The notes: a model not told the origin generated them from the sequence alone. Numbered from the stretch's first letter, positions 7,570-16,403 are shown. The stretch is 64,000 nt of DNA from Idiomarina tyrosinivorans (GCF_003987475.1 NZ_PIQH01000002.1:124001-188000); one strand, 5' to 3'. Made by a program: numbers and translations.

Positions 7570-8405
7570 TGGGAGGCAAGCCGTTTACTGCCTACCATCA
7601 AAGTCTTATTGAGCAGGCAGAAAATCAAGAGCTGAACCCTGAAACATGGTTCATGCCGCAATTGTTTTGCCAACTTAGCCCATTACCGGCGGCCAATACT
7701 GATAAAAACCTTTTTCAGCGCACCAATGGCAATGTCAAAGTATCGGTATTGTCCAGCGAGCGTGTTCCCGCAGGGGGCCTGGTAAGGCTTTTGTTGGCAT
7801 GGTTAACCACACAAGCCAAGCGACAGAGGAGTCCTGAGCTAGCGATTGATACAAGCCAAAGCCAGTTCCTGAAAAGTCTTGGACTAAGCAATAGTGGTCG
7901 ATATGCAGCTCTACTGCGCGAACAGGTCAATCGTTTGGCTCGCTCTACATTTCAGATAGAGAGAGTGGTTGGAAACGGGGTAGAAATTGAGAATATTCTT
8001 GTATCCCGTAAGGCGCTTATCTCAATGCGCCATGGCAAAAATTCAAGCTGGTCATCAACAATCAGCCTGGATGAAGAGTTCTACCAAAGCATTTTGAGCA
8101 ATGCTGTGCCAGTTTCCGCCCACGCGATCAAAGCTTTGACTAAAAACCCGCTCGCCATCGATTTCTACTGTTGGTGGAATTGGCGAGTCCACTCGATGTC
8201 GCGCAGAAGGCAGATTGAAATCCCGCTTGATGCCCTGAAGCTTCAGTTCAGCAGTGAAACGAAGGAGCGGAGAGACTTCCGTCGAAAGCTGGAAAATGCC
8301 GCTATATTAGCGTCTATTTTCCATCATGAGATTTTCAACAGCACGCTTTTTCAAAGCGATAAACTGATAATTACCAAGACGAACCCTCATATCGCCCCTA
8401 AGTGA
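7569..8405 (+). CDS. rep: RepA-type plasmid replication initiator
   Basis: The 278-residue protein resembles the plasmid RepA (RPA) family: a pattern of winged-helix-like segments, LRLLLAWLTTQA, the conserved VPVSAHAIKALTKNPLAIDFYCWWNWR region (about residues 177-203) and a basic C-terminus. Initiators of this family bind iterons; four 18-bp iterons with DnaA boxes lie 170-300 bp downstream (8573-8705). SGI1 likewise encodes Rep and replicates extrachromosomally when a helper is present. The start overlaps the preceding stop (TGATG); a TTG one codon earlier is less likely. Its expression is probably raised by the box at 7261 and limited by the leader hairpin. Confidence 0.75.
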   Translation: MGGKPFTAYHQSLIEQAENQELNPETWFMPQLFCQLSPLPAANTDKNLFQRTNGNVKVSVLSSERVPAGGLVRLLLAWLTTQAKRQRSPELAIDTSQSQFLKSLGLSNSGRYAALLREQVNRLARSTFQIERVVGNGVEIENILVSRKALISMRHGKNSSWSSTISLDEEFYQSILSNAVPVSAHAIKALTKNPLAIDFYCWWNWRVHSMSRRRQIEIPLDALKLQFSSETKERRDFRRKLENAAILASIFHHEIFNSTLFQSDKLIITKTNPHIAPK

Positions 8406-8540
8406 AAAAGCCTCGGGGCGAATCCTTCTTTGTTCGCATCTCCTCATTCAAAGCCCTATCTCGTCTACTTCGATTACGGTAATTATGATAATTACAGCCC
8501 CTACGGGCGGTATTCTGGTTGAGTCGAATTCGCTCCCATG

Positions 8541-8830
8541 GTGGATAACCCTGTTTATAACCAATGTTATCCACGTCACTAGCGCCACGCAGTAGCCAAG
8601 CCTGTGAAATCAAGGGCTCCGGCGAGTTTTGGCAAGTTATCCACGACACTAGCGCCACGCCAGTCACGTCACTAGCGCCACGCCTGTACGACACTAGCGC
8701 CACGCCTATAATTGATTTTTTAACAATAAACCAATGAATCTAAAGGAAAAATCGTTGCATTGGACAGTCTGCAAGTAGTTCTTTCAAGTAGTTTTAAACA
8801 AATAATAAATTACAATTATTGGTGACAGGG
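8541..8830. other. Iteron-type replication origin (oriV) of the element
   Basis: The 586-base gap 8406-8991 has no convincing gene. It holds three DnaA-box-like nonamers (TTATCCACC on the minus strand at 8540-8548; TTATCCACG at 8567-8575 and 8637-8645), four 18-bp iterons (8573-8705) and then an AT-rich stretch (8706-8830) suited to unwinding. DnaA boxes, iterons and AT-rich DNA next to a RepA-type gene are the parts of a theta-type iteron origin. Confidence 0.75.
8573..8705 (+). repeat. Four 18-bp iterons
   Basis: ACGWCACTAGCGCCACGC occurs at 8573-8590, 8643-8660, 8666-8683 and 8688-8705, all in one orientation and differing only at W (T, A, T, A). Start-to-start distances are 70, 23 and 22 bp; 22 bp is two helical turns, as usual for initiator binding sites. 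Two DnaA boxes abut iterons 1 and 2. Confidence 0.85.
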
Positions 8831-8900
8831 GAAATGTGGACAGTTAGTCGGTCGGACTGACGTAGGCACTTTCCAGAAAATTTTCTCAATTCCGCTCAAA

Positions 8901-8919
8901 CCGCCCAAAATGGGCAAAA
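8901..8919 (+). promoter_or_regulatory. Putative FlhDC-type activator box before xis
   Basis: CCGCCCAAAATGGGCAAAA begins 91 bp before the xis start codon. It shares the CGCCCAAAAYGG core with the boxes at 4317 and 7261 and is the most symmetric of the three (GCCC-N4-GGGC). A 12-bp palindrome, AGAAAATTTTCT, lies at 8875-8886. Activation of xis by the activator pair would link excision to transfer-gene expression. Confidence 0.65.
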
Positions 8920-8991
8920 GCAGACCCGTCGTTTCGCACCTCTCTCCTTCATCATAAACCCATCAAAGCGAATCAAAGACAATGTGGGTGA

Positions 8992-9369
8992 ATGATGTCT
9001 GAAACAGAACAGTTATCGTGCGTGATGAATGAATTGGCAGAAATCAAAAAAATCTTGGCTGATTTCGTTTCGGGAACAGCGTCGAACGACACCAGTAACG
9101 TGAACCTCCCTCCTTCTGGAAAGGAGTATCTTACTGTCGATGAGGCGGCAGCTTTGATCGGTTCAAAGCGGAGCTATATCTACAAGCTGACTCATGAGAA
9201 GCGAATCAGCTTTACAAAGCCGGGGGGGAATCGTGTATTGATTAAACGCTCGGACCTTTTGGATTGGGTTGAGGCCAACCGCATCAAATCTCAGAAGGAT
9301 GTGCAGAACGACGTTGAGGAGTTTATGAAGAACTCTCGCCGTCCTGGACGTAAAGCGCCTAAGCGATAG
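8992..9369 (+). CDS. xis: Excisionase-like HTH protein (Xis)
   Basis: The 125-residue protein has an acidic helical N-terminus (residues 1-40) and a MerR/excisionase-type helix-turn-helix with wing (residues about 45-98: YLTVDEAAALIGSKRSYIYK, then GGNRVLIKRSDLLDWVE), ending in a basic tail. It is convergent with and overlaps the integrase 3' end by 11 bases, the arrangement of int and xis in SGI1. Xis would bend DNA at the att sites and favour excision. Two adjacent ATG codons (8992, 8995) are possible starts; the ribosome site is weak. The activator box at 8901 suggests induction together with traN and rep. Confidence 0.75.
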   Translation: MMSETEQLSCVMNELAEIKKILADFVSGTASNDTSNVNLPPSGKEYLTVDEAAALIGSKRSYIYKLTHEKRISFTKPGGNRVLIKRSDLLDWVEANRIKSQKDVQNDVEEFMKNSRRPGRKAPKR

Positions 9370-10579
9370 CCATGGGGACTGCCTGCCCGCAATGGGAGCA
9401 TCTGTTATTCTCACTTTCACGCTCTTTGAATATGTCTGGAAAGCTTCTCATGGCCGTTACTCGACGGCTTTCGAGAATATCAGCATAGTCTTCAGTTGTT
9501 CTCAGCTCTGAGTGTCCAAGGAGCCGAGAAAGAGAATAAATATCAACACCACGGTTAAGTTGGGCTACGGCGAATGTATGTCTCCCGACGTGAAACGTGA
9601 CATGCTTTGTTATTCCAGCTCTCATTGCCCACTTCTCTAAAGCCACATTAAAGTAGCTGTTGTATTTTAGGCCGACGAACACTCTGTCTTCTGGTTCGCC
9701 CTTTCGATCTATATCCAACAGCTTTACAGCCGAATCTGGAAGGTCCAGATATACAAGGGATTTTCCACCGTTCTTAAGCTTTTTCTGGTCAAAAATGATT
9801 CGATAGTGGCCAGGCTCAAACTCTTCGATTTCACTCCATGTGAGTTTATTGATGTCACTCCACCGGAGACCGGTAGTGCAACTGAACAAAAAAGCCCGCT
9901 TCAGGACATCGTAGCGACATTCCGCTTTTGTCAACGCTCGAACCTCATCCAGTGAGAGGTAGGTTCGCTTAGTGTTCTCTGGCTTGACACTTTTCACTCG
10001 TTGAACCGGATTATCCCTGATGATGCCCTCTCGATATGCTTCATTCAGAGCAGCTCGGATCTTATTGAAGTAGCTCGATGCAGTATTTTTGGCAAGCTTG
10101 GTTTTCGATTTGGTGAGCTTCTCCTCCAGTAGGTACTTCCGTAAGCCTTCAAGAAACTGCTTATCAATCTCCTCAAAGGTGAGTTCAGCTCTGCCGTGGT
10201 AGTTTCTGAGGTGCTTACCTGCCGAGATCCAGATTGAATAATTAGATGCGCTTCCGGATTCTTTGGTCGAGGTTAATTGGTCGTAGTAGTCGAAGAAGCT
10301 TGAGGCCAGTTTCACGCGGTCTTCAAGCTGGAATTTATTGGCATGTGCTTCAACGAGACGTGCAGACCTCGCAGCTTCTGCCTGACGCATCATCTCCTTG
10401 TTGTGCTGCCGCTCAGCCTGGGTCTTGGGGTTGTGATACACGTACAGCTCAAGAGGCTCGTAATCCCGCTTAGGCCGCTTTTTTCCGTCCTCCCCTTCGA
10501 CCACACCGTAGTAGTACACCAGGCGAAGCTGCTGTAGCCCCTTCGAGTTGGGGTTCCGCTTGTTAACAGATACCTTCAT
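9359..10579 (-). CDS. int: Tyrosine-family integrase of the element
   Basis: The 406-residue recombinase has an N-terminal arm-binding region, a SAM-like core-binding domain (about residues 90-195) and a catalytic domain with the expected residues: Arg in TTGLRWSDI (about 239), H-x2-R in HVGRHTF (about 336-342), His in LLGHSEL and the Tyr nucleophile in TTEDYADI (about 373). SGI1 Int has nearly the same length. The gene points away from the attachment core in mnmE, with its start 204 bp from it. A Cys pair (CSHC) near the C-terminus follows the catalytic domain. Its Shine-Dalgarno (GGAG) is part of a repeated GGAGCAAA motif that recurs upstream. Confidence 0.92.
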   Translation of the reverse strand: MKVSVNKRNPNSKGLQQLRLVYYYGVVEGEDGKKRPKRDYEPLELYVYHNPKTQAERQHNKEMMRQAEAARSARLVEAHANKFQLEDRVKLASSFFDYYDQLTSTKESGSASNYSIWISAGKHLRNYHGRAELTFEEIDKQFLEGLRKYLLEEKLTKSKTKLAKNTASSYFNKIRAALNEAYREGIIRDNPVQRVKSVKPENTKRTYLSLDEVRALTKAECRYDVLKRAFLFSCTTGLRWSDINKLTWSEIEEFEPGHYRIIFDQKKLKNGGKSLVYLDLPDSAVKLLDIDRKGEPEDRVFVGLKYNSYFNVALEKWAMRAGITKHVTFHVGRHTFAVAQLNRGVDIYSLSRLLGHSELRTTEDYADILESRRVTAMRSFPDIFKERESENNRCSHCGQAVPMAIA

Positions 10580-10580
10580 G

Positions 10581-10661
10581 TTTGCTCCAATTTTGATCCC
10601 ATTGCTCCCGAATTCTAACCTTGGAGCAAATCGGGATCAATTTATAGTGAAACGGAGCAAA
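10581..10661. repeat. GGAGCAA repeats overlapping the int leader
   Basis: GGAGCAAA or GGAGCAAT occurs on the minus strand at 10581-10588 and 10601-10608, and GGAGCAAA on the plus strand at 10623-10630 and 10654-10661. GATCCC (10595-10600) and GGGATC (10633-10638) add a second inverted pair. The first copy is the integrase ribosome site. These may be integrase/excisionase arm sites or an operator for int. Confidence 0.5.
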
Positions 10662-10782
10662 TTAGAAGAAAACGCGGGAAAAAGGTTTTTGAGGTAAAAG
10701 CGAATATTGTCCTTAGAAAACAATAAGTTATTTTGATATGTTTTGATAGGTTTCACGGGGCTTTACCACTTCAGAATGAGGT

Positions 10783-10800
10783 TCACTTCCCGATACAAAA
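10783..10800 (-). other. Attachment core at the mnmE 3' end (element-chromosome junction)
   Basis: Read on the minus strand the last codons of mnmE are TTTTGTATCGGGAAGTGA. This corresponds to the 18-bp direct repeat at the ends of SGI1 (of TTCTGTATTGGGAAGTAA type, from memory). The mnmE C-terminus FCIGK is intact. The second copy expected at the other end is outside the window. Tandem 10-mers TTTTGATATG/TTTTGATAGG lie at 10731-10750. Confidence 0.7.
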
Positions 10801-12153
10801 GCTGGAGAAGATTTTTCCGAGAAGATCGTCTGAGGTGAATTCGCCAGTAATTTCGTTGAGGTGTTGCTGAGTGAGTCGTAGCTCCTCGGCAAGAATTTCG
10901 CCGGCAATATGTTGCTGCAATTGTGCTTGGCCAATCACTAAATGGCTATGCGCTTTTTTAAGTGCTTCCAAGTGGCGTCGGCGCGCCATGAATTGTCCTT
11001 CCGACGTACTGTGGTAACCCACGCAATGCTTAAGATGTTCCCTTAACAACTCTATTCCATGGCCGGTTTTTGCCGATAGCTGAATCACCGGAACCTCATC
11101 TTCATAGTGAAGTTCAGTAGGCTCATGAGTTAAATCCACTTTATTACGGATAACCGTAAATGGCATGTCTTCGGGCAAGCGAGCGAAGAACTCTGGCCAT
11201 ATCTGCTGCGGGTGGGTGGCTGCGGTTTCATTCGCATCAACCATAAACAACACTCGATCTGCCTGTTCGATTTCTTCCCAGGCACGTTGAATACCAATTT
11301 GCTCAACTTCGTCGGGACTTTCGCGCAAGCCGGCGGTATCGATAATGTGTAGCGGCATGCCATCTATTTGAATGTGCTCACGCAATACATCGCGCGTTGT
11401 TCCCGCGATAGCGGTTACAATGGCAGATTCTCGTCCTGCGAGAGCATTGAGCAGGCTGCTTTTGCCGGCGTTAGGGCGACCGGCAATAACAATGCGCATG
11501 CCTTCACGCATCAACTGGCCTTGGCGGGCTTCGTTCTCTATTGCGCGAATTTGGTCGATAATCGCATCAAGATCAGTCGCAACTTTGCCATCACTGAGGA
11601 AATCAATTTCTTCATCGGGGAAATCGATAGCGGCTTCAACGTACATGCGCAGTTGGATAACCGCATCAACCAGTTGGTCGACCTTGTAGGAGAACTCACC
11701 TTTAAGGCTTTGTAATGCCGCTCGAGCCGCTTGCTCCGAGGTGGTATCAATGAGGTCAGCAATGGCCTCGGCTTGGGTTAAATCAAGCTTATCGTTAAGG
11801 AACGCGCGCTCGCTGAATTCGCCGGGGCGAGCAGGGCGTACGTTGGGAATATCCAAAGCTGCCTTAATGATCATGTCGATGAGCACGGGACCGCCATGCC
11901 CCTGAAGCTCAAGTACATCTTCTCCGGTGAAGGAATTCGGTCCAGGAAAATATAACGCAATGCCTTCATCAAGCAGGCGTTGCTGAGCATCGTAGAACGG
12001 CAAATATTCCGCATAACGCGGTTTAGGACAATGGCCGAGTAATGCCTCGGCCACGGTTTTTGCATCAGGACCGCTTACTCGAACAATACCGACACCGCCA
12101 CGCCCAGGGGGCGTGGCTTGTGCGACAATCGTATCGTTGGTAAAGCTGTCCAT
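10783..12153 (-). CDS. mnmE: tRNA uridine-5-carboxymethylaminomethyl modification GTPase MnmE
   Basis: The 456-residue protein has the full MnmE layout: N-terminal folate-binding domain, helical domain and an inserted GTPase with GRPNAGKS (about residue 225), the TTRD switch, DTAG and NKVD, ending in the invariant FCIGK whose Cys is essential. With MnmG it modifies the wobble uridine of several tRNAs. It is six bases after yidC in the rpmH-rnpA-yidD-yidC-mnmE operon. The mobile element has inserted exactly at its stop codon while restoring the C-terminal codons, so the protein should be functional. mnmG is not next to it, as usual in this group. Confidence 0.97.
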   Translation of the reverse strand: MDSFTNDTIVAQATPPGRGGVGIVRVSGPDAKTVAEALLGHCPKPRYAEYLPFYDAQQRLLDEGIALYFPGPNSFTGEDVLELQGHGGPVLIDMIIKAALDIPNVRPARPGEFSERAFLNDKLDLTQAEAIADLIDTTSEQAARAALQSLKGEFSYKVDQLVDAVIQLRMYVEAAIDFPDEEIDFLSDGKVATDLDAIIDQIRAIENEARQGQLMREGMRIVIAGRPNAGKSSLLNALAGRESAIVTAIAGTTRDVLREHIQIDGMPLHIIDTAGLRESPDEVEQIGIQRAWEEIEQADRVLFMVDANETAATHPQQIWPEFFARLPEDMPFTVIRNKVDLTHEPTELHYEDEVPVIQLSAKTGHGIELLREHLKHCVGYHSTSEGQFMARRRHLEALKKAHSHLVIGQAQLQQHIAGEILAEELRLTQQHLNEITGEFTSDDLLGKIFSSFCIGK

Positions 12154-12159
12154 TATCGG

Positions 12160-13836
12160 TTAGGCCCGCTTTTTTTTCTTCCGTGTCATGATGCCTTTTT
12201 TCTCAAGGCCACGGTAGATAATGGTCATTTGAGTGATAGTTAGTAAGTTACTGACCAACCAGTAAAGTACTAGGCCTGATGGGAACCATAAGAAGAATAC
12301 GGTAAAGATGACCGGCATGTACTGGAACAACTTCTGCTGCATTGGATCGGTAGCAGGGGTTGGTTGCAGACGTTGCATGATGAACATACTGATACCCATC
12401 AAAATAGGCAGCACGTAATACGGGTCTTTAGCCGATAAGTCATTAATCCATAAAAAGAAATCCGCATGGCGTAACTCGACGCTTTCTAGGAACACCCAGT
12501 AAAGCGCTAAGAAGATCGGTAGCTGCAGAATCATCGGCAGGCAGCCGCCTAATGGATTCACTTTTTCCTCTTGATAGAGCTTCATCATTGCTTGCGACAT
12601 TTTTTGTCGGTCAGAACCATGACGTTCTCTTAGAGCTTTCATCTTTGGTTGAATCAGGCGCATTTTCGCCATTGACTCGTATTGCGCTTTGGTTAATGGG
12701 AACAATAAGCCTTTAACGATTATAGTCGTGGCAATAATTGCTAAGCCCCAGTTCATCAAAAAGCTGTGTAACCACTGCATCAACTTAAAGATTGGCTGAG
12801 CAATCCACCAAAGGAAGCCATAATCAACGGTCAGGTCTAAGTAGTCAGTGACCTTAGCCATAGCGTCTTGGTCTTTTGGTCCTACAAAAATCGTTGAGCT
12901 GATTTTGTTGGTTTCTCCAGGAGCAATAGTGACCGATGGATAAATCATCCCAATAATGGCTTGATCGCCATTAACGACTCGAGTGAAGAAGGTATTTTCG
13001 CTTGTTCCACGTGGAACCCACGCTGAGACAAAGTAGTGCTCTAACATGCCGACCCAGCCTGTTGTTGCATTTAGCTTCAACGGCTTGTCGCGCATATCGT
13101 CAAAGTCGTACTTCTCGAATTTGTCTTCTTGGTATGAGTATGCTGCACCGCGATAGGTCGGCATTACCATGCTGCCGCTACCTTCACCCATTGTTTGCTT
13201 CAGTTGGCCATAGAAGCGCACATTTAATGGTTGGTCTGACGTGTTTGTGATTTCATAGGATACATCGACGTCATAGTGACCTTTGGTGAAGGTATAAATT
13301 TTGGTGAAAACATTGCCGTTTGCATCGGTGTAGGTCATAGGCACACTCAGGGTGTCGCCAGCCATCACGAACTTGTCTTTGTTCACCTTGTAGAGAGGGC
13401 GTCCGGTCTGATTATCGATGCCGTTTTCACCAATTAACCCTGATTGCGCGACATAAATATCGCCCGGCGTTTGGTGCAACAACTGGAACCGCTCTTTAGA
13501 GCCCTGTGTTTTCGCGTATTGGTTCAGCTCTGCTGCAATAATATCGCCACCGCGCTTGTCGATAGTAACGTCAAGCACATCGGTCGAAACATGAATAACA
13601 CCATCTTGAGGTGCAAGTTGACGCTCTTGGGTGTTGGGAACAGAACCGTCGTCGCTGACCACGTTGCTAGGAACACTAGCTGCTTCATCGTCGGCGGTTG
13701 ATGCGGTATTTGTGCTAGTCGTTTGCTCAGTTTTTGCTGGTTGAGTTCCAGGCGCACTTTCCATAACCCAGTTGTTGTATAGGTAGAAAGTAACGACAGC
13801 AAACGCAATCAAAAGGATAGTACGTGGCGAATTCAT
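12160..13836 (-). CDS. yidC: Membrane protein insertase YidC
   Basis: The 558-residue protein has an N-terminal membrane anchor ([14 protein letters not shown]-like, residues 6-20), a Ser/Thr-rich linker, the large periplasmic beta-domain (about 70-340) and the conserved insertase core of five transmembrane helices (about 355-540), ending in a basic tail (MTRKKKKRA). It inserts and folds inner-membrane proteins alone or with Sec. The start overlaps the yidD stop by ATGA. A parS site (13003-13018) lies in its coding sequence. Confidence 0.96.
   Translation of the reverse strand: MNSPRTILLIAFAVVTFYLYNNWVMESAPGTQPAKTEQTTSTNTASTADDEAASVPSNVVSDDGSVPNTQERQLAPQDGVIHVSTDVLDVTIDKRGGDIIAAELNQYAKTQGSKERFQLLHQTPGDIYVAQSGLIGENGIDNQTGRPLYKVNKDKFVMAGDTLSVPMTYTDANGNVFTKIYTFTKGHYDVDVSYEITNTSDQPLNVRFYGQLKQTMGEGSGSMVMPTYRGAAYSYQEDKFEKYDFDDMRDKPLKLNATTGWVGMLEHYFVSAWVPRGTSENTFFTRVVNGDQAIIGMIYPSVTIAPGETNKISSTIFVGPKDQDAMAKVTDYLDLTVDYGFLWWIAQPIFKLMQWLHSFLMNWGLAIIATTIIVKGLLFPLTKAQYESMAKMRLIQPKMKALRERHGSDRQKMSQAMMKLYQEEKVNPLGGCLPMILQLPIFLALYWVFLESVELRHADFFLWINDLSAKDPYYVLPILMGISMFIMQRLQPTPATDPMQQKLFQYMPVIFTVFFLWFPSGLVLYWLVSNLLTITQMTIIYRGLEKKGIMTRKKKKRA
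13003..13018. promoter_or_regulatory. parS centromere site within yidC
   Basis: TGTTCCACGTGGAACC matches the ParB-binding parS consensus (TGTTNCACGTGNAACA) in all but the last base and equals the form common in Pseudomonas. Two more copies lie in recF. ParB binding is inferred. Confidence 0.75.
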
Positions 13837-14120
13837 GATGATTTCGTCTCTACTGTTGGCTGAAAAGAGGAAGTTTCCTTCGTTGAGTGTTTCGGTACCG
13901 GATCAAAACCGCCGTGGCTACCGGGATGACATTTGGCAATTCGAGTGACAGCCAATTTGCTACCGCGGAGAATACCGTGAGTTTCGATCGCTTCGACCGC
14001 ATAATGCGAACAACTTGGGTAAAAACGACAACGTGGGCCAAGCAGCGGACTGATTAGCCATTGGTAGAGCTTGATACCGAAGATTGGTATTGCTCGCAAC
14101 GTTTGCTGAGTTTTCGCCAT
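13833..14120 (-). CDS. yidD: YidD membrane protein insertion efficiency factor
   Basis: The 95-residue protein carries the YidD signature: [20 protein letters not shown] followed by [12 protein letters not shown] and [13 protein letters not shown], with the conserved cysteines. It is thought to assist YidC-dependent insertion. Its 5' end overlaps rnpA by 67 bases in another frame and its stop overlaps the yidC start by four, the tight arrangement seen in other bacteria. An N-terminal amphipathic helix precedes the motif. A shorter start inside the overlap cannot be excluded. Confidence 0.93.
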   Translation of the reverse strand: MAKTQQTLRAIPIFGIKLYQWLISPLLGPRCRFYPSCSHYAVEAIETHGILRGSKLAVTRIAKCHPGSHGGFDPVPKHSTKETSSFQPTVETKSS

Positions 14121-14446
14121 AAGTAATTAAGCCGTTCGCGTAATTCAGGGTTTTCGAGTGAGGTAATACCTTGCTTGGCAATCACCACAATATCAAAAGC
14201 TGGTATTTTATACTGTTTTAAGCGGAAAGTTTCACGAATCTGTCTTTTTATTCGATTTCTATCGACAGCGCGTTTTGCTCGCTTTTTGCTGATTGTGACA
14301 CCAATCCTTGCATGCTCCAAGCCATTTGGGGTGGCTAGCATGGTTAATTCGGCAGTTACCGCTTTAACAGGGGGTTTTTGAAAGACAGCTTGGAAATGTG
14401 CGGGAGTTAACAGACGTAACTCCCGCGAATAGGCGTGATGAGTCAC
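14054..14446 (-). CDS. rnpA: Ribonuclease P protein component
   Basis: The protein (130 residues from GTG at 14446) has the RnpA pattern: [11 protein letters not shown] near the start, [21 protein letters not shown] and RQIRETFR, the basic RNR motif that contacts RNase P RNA and pre-tRNA leaders. I choose GTG at 14446, nine bases after AGG; a TTG one codon earlier is possible. It follows rpmH by 20 bases and overlaps yidD at its 3' end. The C-terminal 20 residues are polar and Ser-rich, slightly longer than in E. coli. Confidence 0.94.
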   Translation of the reverse strand: MTHHAYSRELRLLTPAHFQAVFQKPPVKAVTAELTMLATPNGLEHARIGVTISKKRAKRAVDRNRIKRQIRETFRLKQYKIPAFDIVVIAKQGITSLENPELRERLNYLWRKLSKRCEQYQSSVSSSTNG

Positions 14447-14466
14447 CAAGTGACCTATATTGATGC

Positions 14467-14601
14467 TTATGCGCTCAATACTTTACGGCCACGAGCACGG
14501 CGACGAGCCAATACTTTACGACCATTTTTAGTTGCCATGCGAGCACGGAAACCGTGAGAGCGCTTGCGCTTTAATACGCTTGGTTGAAATGTTCTTTTCA
14601 T
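14467..14601 (-). CDS. rpmH: 50S ribosomal protein L34
   Basis: The 44-residue protein reads [20 protein letters not shown] and continues with [19 protein letters not shown], the canonical L34 sequence. It is the first gene of the minus-strand operon rpmH-rnpA-yidD-yidC-mnmE and is divergent from dnaA, as in nearly all gammaproteobacteria. Confidence 0.97.
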   Translation of the reverse strand: MKRTFQPSVLKRKRSHGFRARMATKNGRKVLARRRARGRKVLSA

Positions 14602-15014
14602 AACGTTAATTCCGTCGGTCAGTTATAAAGCCACTCACGCTGGCCGAACTAGAGAGTACCAAACGTGATGATCAAAAAATTTAGAGCGCGGATGATAAGG
14701 GTTTTAGGCGGCTAAGTCAACGCAATTTAGCGGATTAGTTAGGGAAGGATCGCAAACGATCCTTCCGCAAATTCGGTGGGTCAGTCAAAAAGTCAAGTTA
14801 TCCACAAAATTTGATTGGTTTTTCAATTATATGTGAGTAAGCAATCAATTTTAGTGGGGGCGTCAGCTCGCCTGAGGCGCGATTATATGAACTAAAGTCA
14901 ATAGAAAAACTTCGATCTAGCGCCGAATTTTATCGCATTTTCCCTTGGATCGTAGGGAGCCGATACAGTACAATCAAATGATTCCCAAATAACTATAACG
15001 AGTAGGAGATCAAT
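14602..15014. other. rpmH-dnaA intergenic region with DnaA box and perfect hairpin
   Basis: This 413-base gap between divergent genes must hold both promoters. One perfect DnaA box, TTATCCACA, is at 14798-14806, and six GATC sites occur (about 1.6 expected by chance). A perfect 10-bp stem, GGAAGGATCG/CGATCCTTCC (14743-14752/14757-14766), lies before the box. The single strong DnaA box fits autoregulation of dnaA; too few boxes are visible to call oriC. Confidence 0.5.
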
Positions 15015-16388
15015 GTGAATAAATCGCTGTGGCAACAGTGCGCAGAACGCTTGCAAGGAGAGTTGTCAACGCAGCATTTCAACACATGGATCCGTCCGCT
15101 TCAGGCTCAGCACGAAGACGAGACGCTCACCCTATTCGCCCCCAACAGTTATGTCGTTGATTGGGTAAAGGACAAATACCTCCAGCAGATCACGCAATAC
15201 CTCGCGGAGATCTTGCCGCAAAAAACGCCGAGCGTGTCACTAGAAGTTGGAGGGCTCTCCAGCGCAGCTAAGCCGATGGCGCAAGATGTCGCGAAAAAGG
15301 CGAATAGTGCGCCTAAACAACCGGCACCGTGGCGGCCATCGTCTGGTCAGGACGACAACATTGCGTTTGAGAGCAACATTCACCCGGAATACACGTTTGA
15401 CAACTTCGTCGAGGGTAAGTCTAACCAGCTTGCTCGCGCCGCCGCCGTTCAAGTTGCTGAGAATCCTGGTGGGGTTTACAACCCACTATTTGTATACGGC
15501 GGTACCGGTCTAGGTAAAACTCACTTATTGCACGCGGTCGGTAACGGTATTTTAGCGCACAAGAAAGACGCTAAAGTGTTCTATATGCGAGCTGAGCGTT
15601 TCGTGCAAGACATGGTGAATTCGATAAAGAATAATTCGATTAACGAATTTAAGAAGTACTATCGCTCAGTCGACGCACTATTGATCGATGACATTCATTT
15701 CTTTGCAAATAAGAAGGGGTCACAAGAAGAATTCTTCCATACTTTCAATGCCTTGCTTGAAGGTAATCAACAGATCATTATGACCAGTGATTTGTACCCA
15801 AAAGAAATTGACGGCGTTGAAGACCGCTTGAAGTCACGCTTTGGCTGGGGTTTGACCATTGCCATTGAGCCGCCGGAGCTAGAAACCCGTGTGGCGATTT
15901 TGATGCGTAAGGCACAGGAGCGTGGCTTACATTTACCGCACGAGGTTGCGTTCTTTATTGCCAAGCGATTGCGCTCTAACGTTCGTGAACTCGAAGGCGC
16001 CCTTAATCGTGTTGCTGCTAACGTGAATTTGACCGGTCGGGCAGTCACGATCGATTTCGTCAAAGAAGCTTTGCGAGATTTAATTGCCGCGCAGGAAAAG
16101 TTAGTTACTATAGACAATATACAAAAGACCGTTGCCGAGTATTACAACATCAAAATGGCAGATATCTTGTCTAAACGTCGCAGTCGGTCGGTCGCGCGTC
16201 CTAGACAGTTAGCGATGGCGTTAGCGAAAGAGCTAACGAACCATAGCTTGCCGGAAATTGGCGATGCGTTTGGCGGACGCGATCACACGACTGTGCTGCA
16301 CGCTTGCCGAAAGATACAAGAATTAAAAGAATCACAACACGATATAAAAGAAGATTATCGTAATCTTATTCGGACACTATCTTCATAG
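15015..16388 (+). CDS. dnaA: Chromosomal replication initiator DnaA
   Basis: The 457-residue protein has the four DnaA domains: N-terminal interaction domain ([22 protein letters not shown]), a variable linker (about 85-115), the AAA+ domain with GGTGLGKT (about 162) and LLIDDIHFF, and the C-terminal DNA-binding domain with [12 protein letters not shown]. The start is GTG, six bases after TAGGAG; the overlapping ATG reads straight into a stop. It heads the dnaA-dnaN-recF-gyrB cluster. The upstream DnaA box suggests autorepression. Confidence 0.98.
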   Translation: MNKSLWQQCAERLQGELSTQHFNTWIRPLQAQHEDETLTLFAPNSYVVDWVKDKYLQQITQYLAEILPQKTPSVSLEVGGLSSAAKPMAQDVAKKANSAPKQPAPWRPSSGQDDNIAFESNIHPEYTFDNFVEGKSNQLARAAAVQVAENPGGVYNPLFVYGGTGLGKTHLLHAVGNGILAHKKDAKVFYMRAERFVQDMVNSIKNNSINEFKKYYRSVDALLIDDIHFFANKKGSQEEFFHTFNALLEGNQQIIMTSDLYPKEIDGVEDRLKSRFGWGLTIAIEPPELETRVAILMRKAQERGLHLPHEVAFFIAKRLRSNVRELEGALNRVAANVNLTGRAVTIDFVKEALRDLIAAQEKLVTIDNIQKTVAEYYNIKMADILSKRRSRSVARPRQLAMALAKELTNHSLPEIGDAFGGRDHTTVLHACRKIQELKESQHDIKEDYRNLIRTLSS

Positions 16389-16403
16389 AAGGGGATCGGG
16401 AGC

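Larger units (their letters stand above)
1..10800. mobile_element. SGI1-like integrative mobilizable element, one end (left part outside window)
   Basis: The visible segment runs from the window edge to the mnmE 3' end. It contains, read from the junction, integrase, convergent excisionase-like gene, iteron origin, rep with a small HTH gene, traN, an FlhC-type and an FlhD-type activator, small membrane proteins and traG. This is the order and orientation known for Salmonella Genomic Island 1 and its relatives, which insert at the 3' end of trmE/mnmE, do not conjugate on their own, and are mobilised by IncC-type plasmids whose TraN and TraG they replace. The far end, its att site, and any relaxase, oriT or cargo genes lie before position 1. 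Assignment rests on synteny and protein character seen here. Confidence 0.85.

Noticed and set aside
8398-8703. 101-codon open frame on the minus strand over the iterons
   Set aside because: Its repeats come from translating the iterons; no ribosome site or protein-like composition.
8573-8705. CRISPR-like array
   Set aside because: Repeats are 18 bp at 22-23 bp spacing without spacers of uniform length and without cas genes; they are iterons next to rep.
14743-14766. Hairpin as a transcription terminator
   Set aside because: No T-run on either side and it lies between divergent promoters; treated as a regulatory palindrome.
14602-15014. oriC
   Set aside because: Only one strong DnaA box visible; GC skew could not be computed here.
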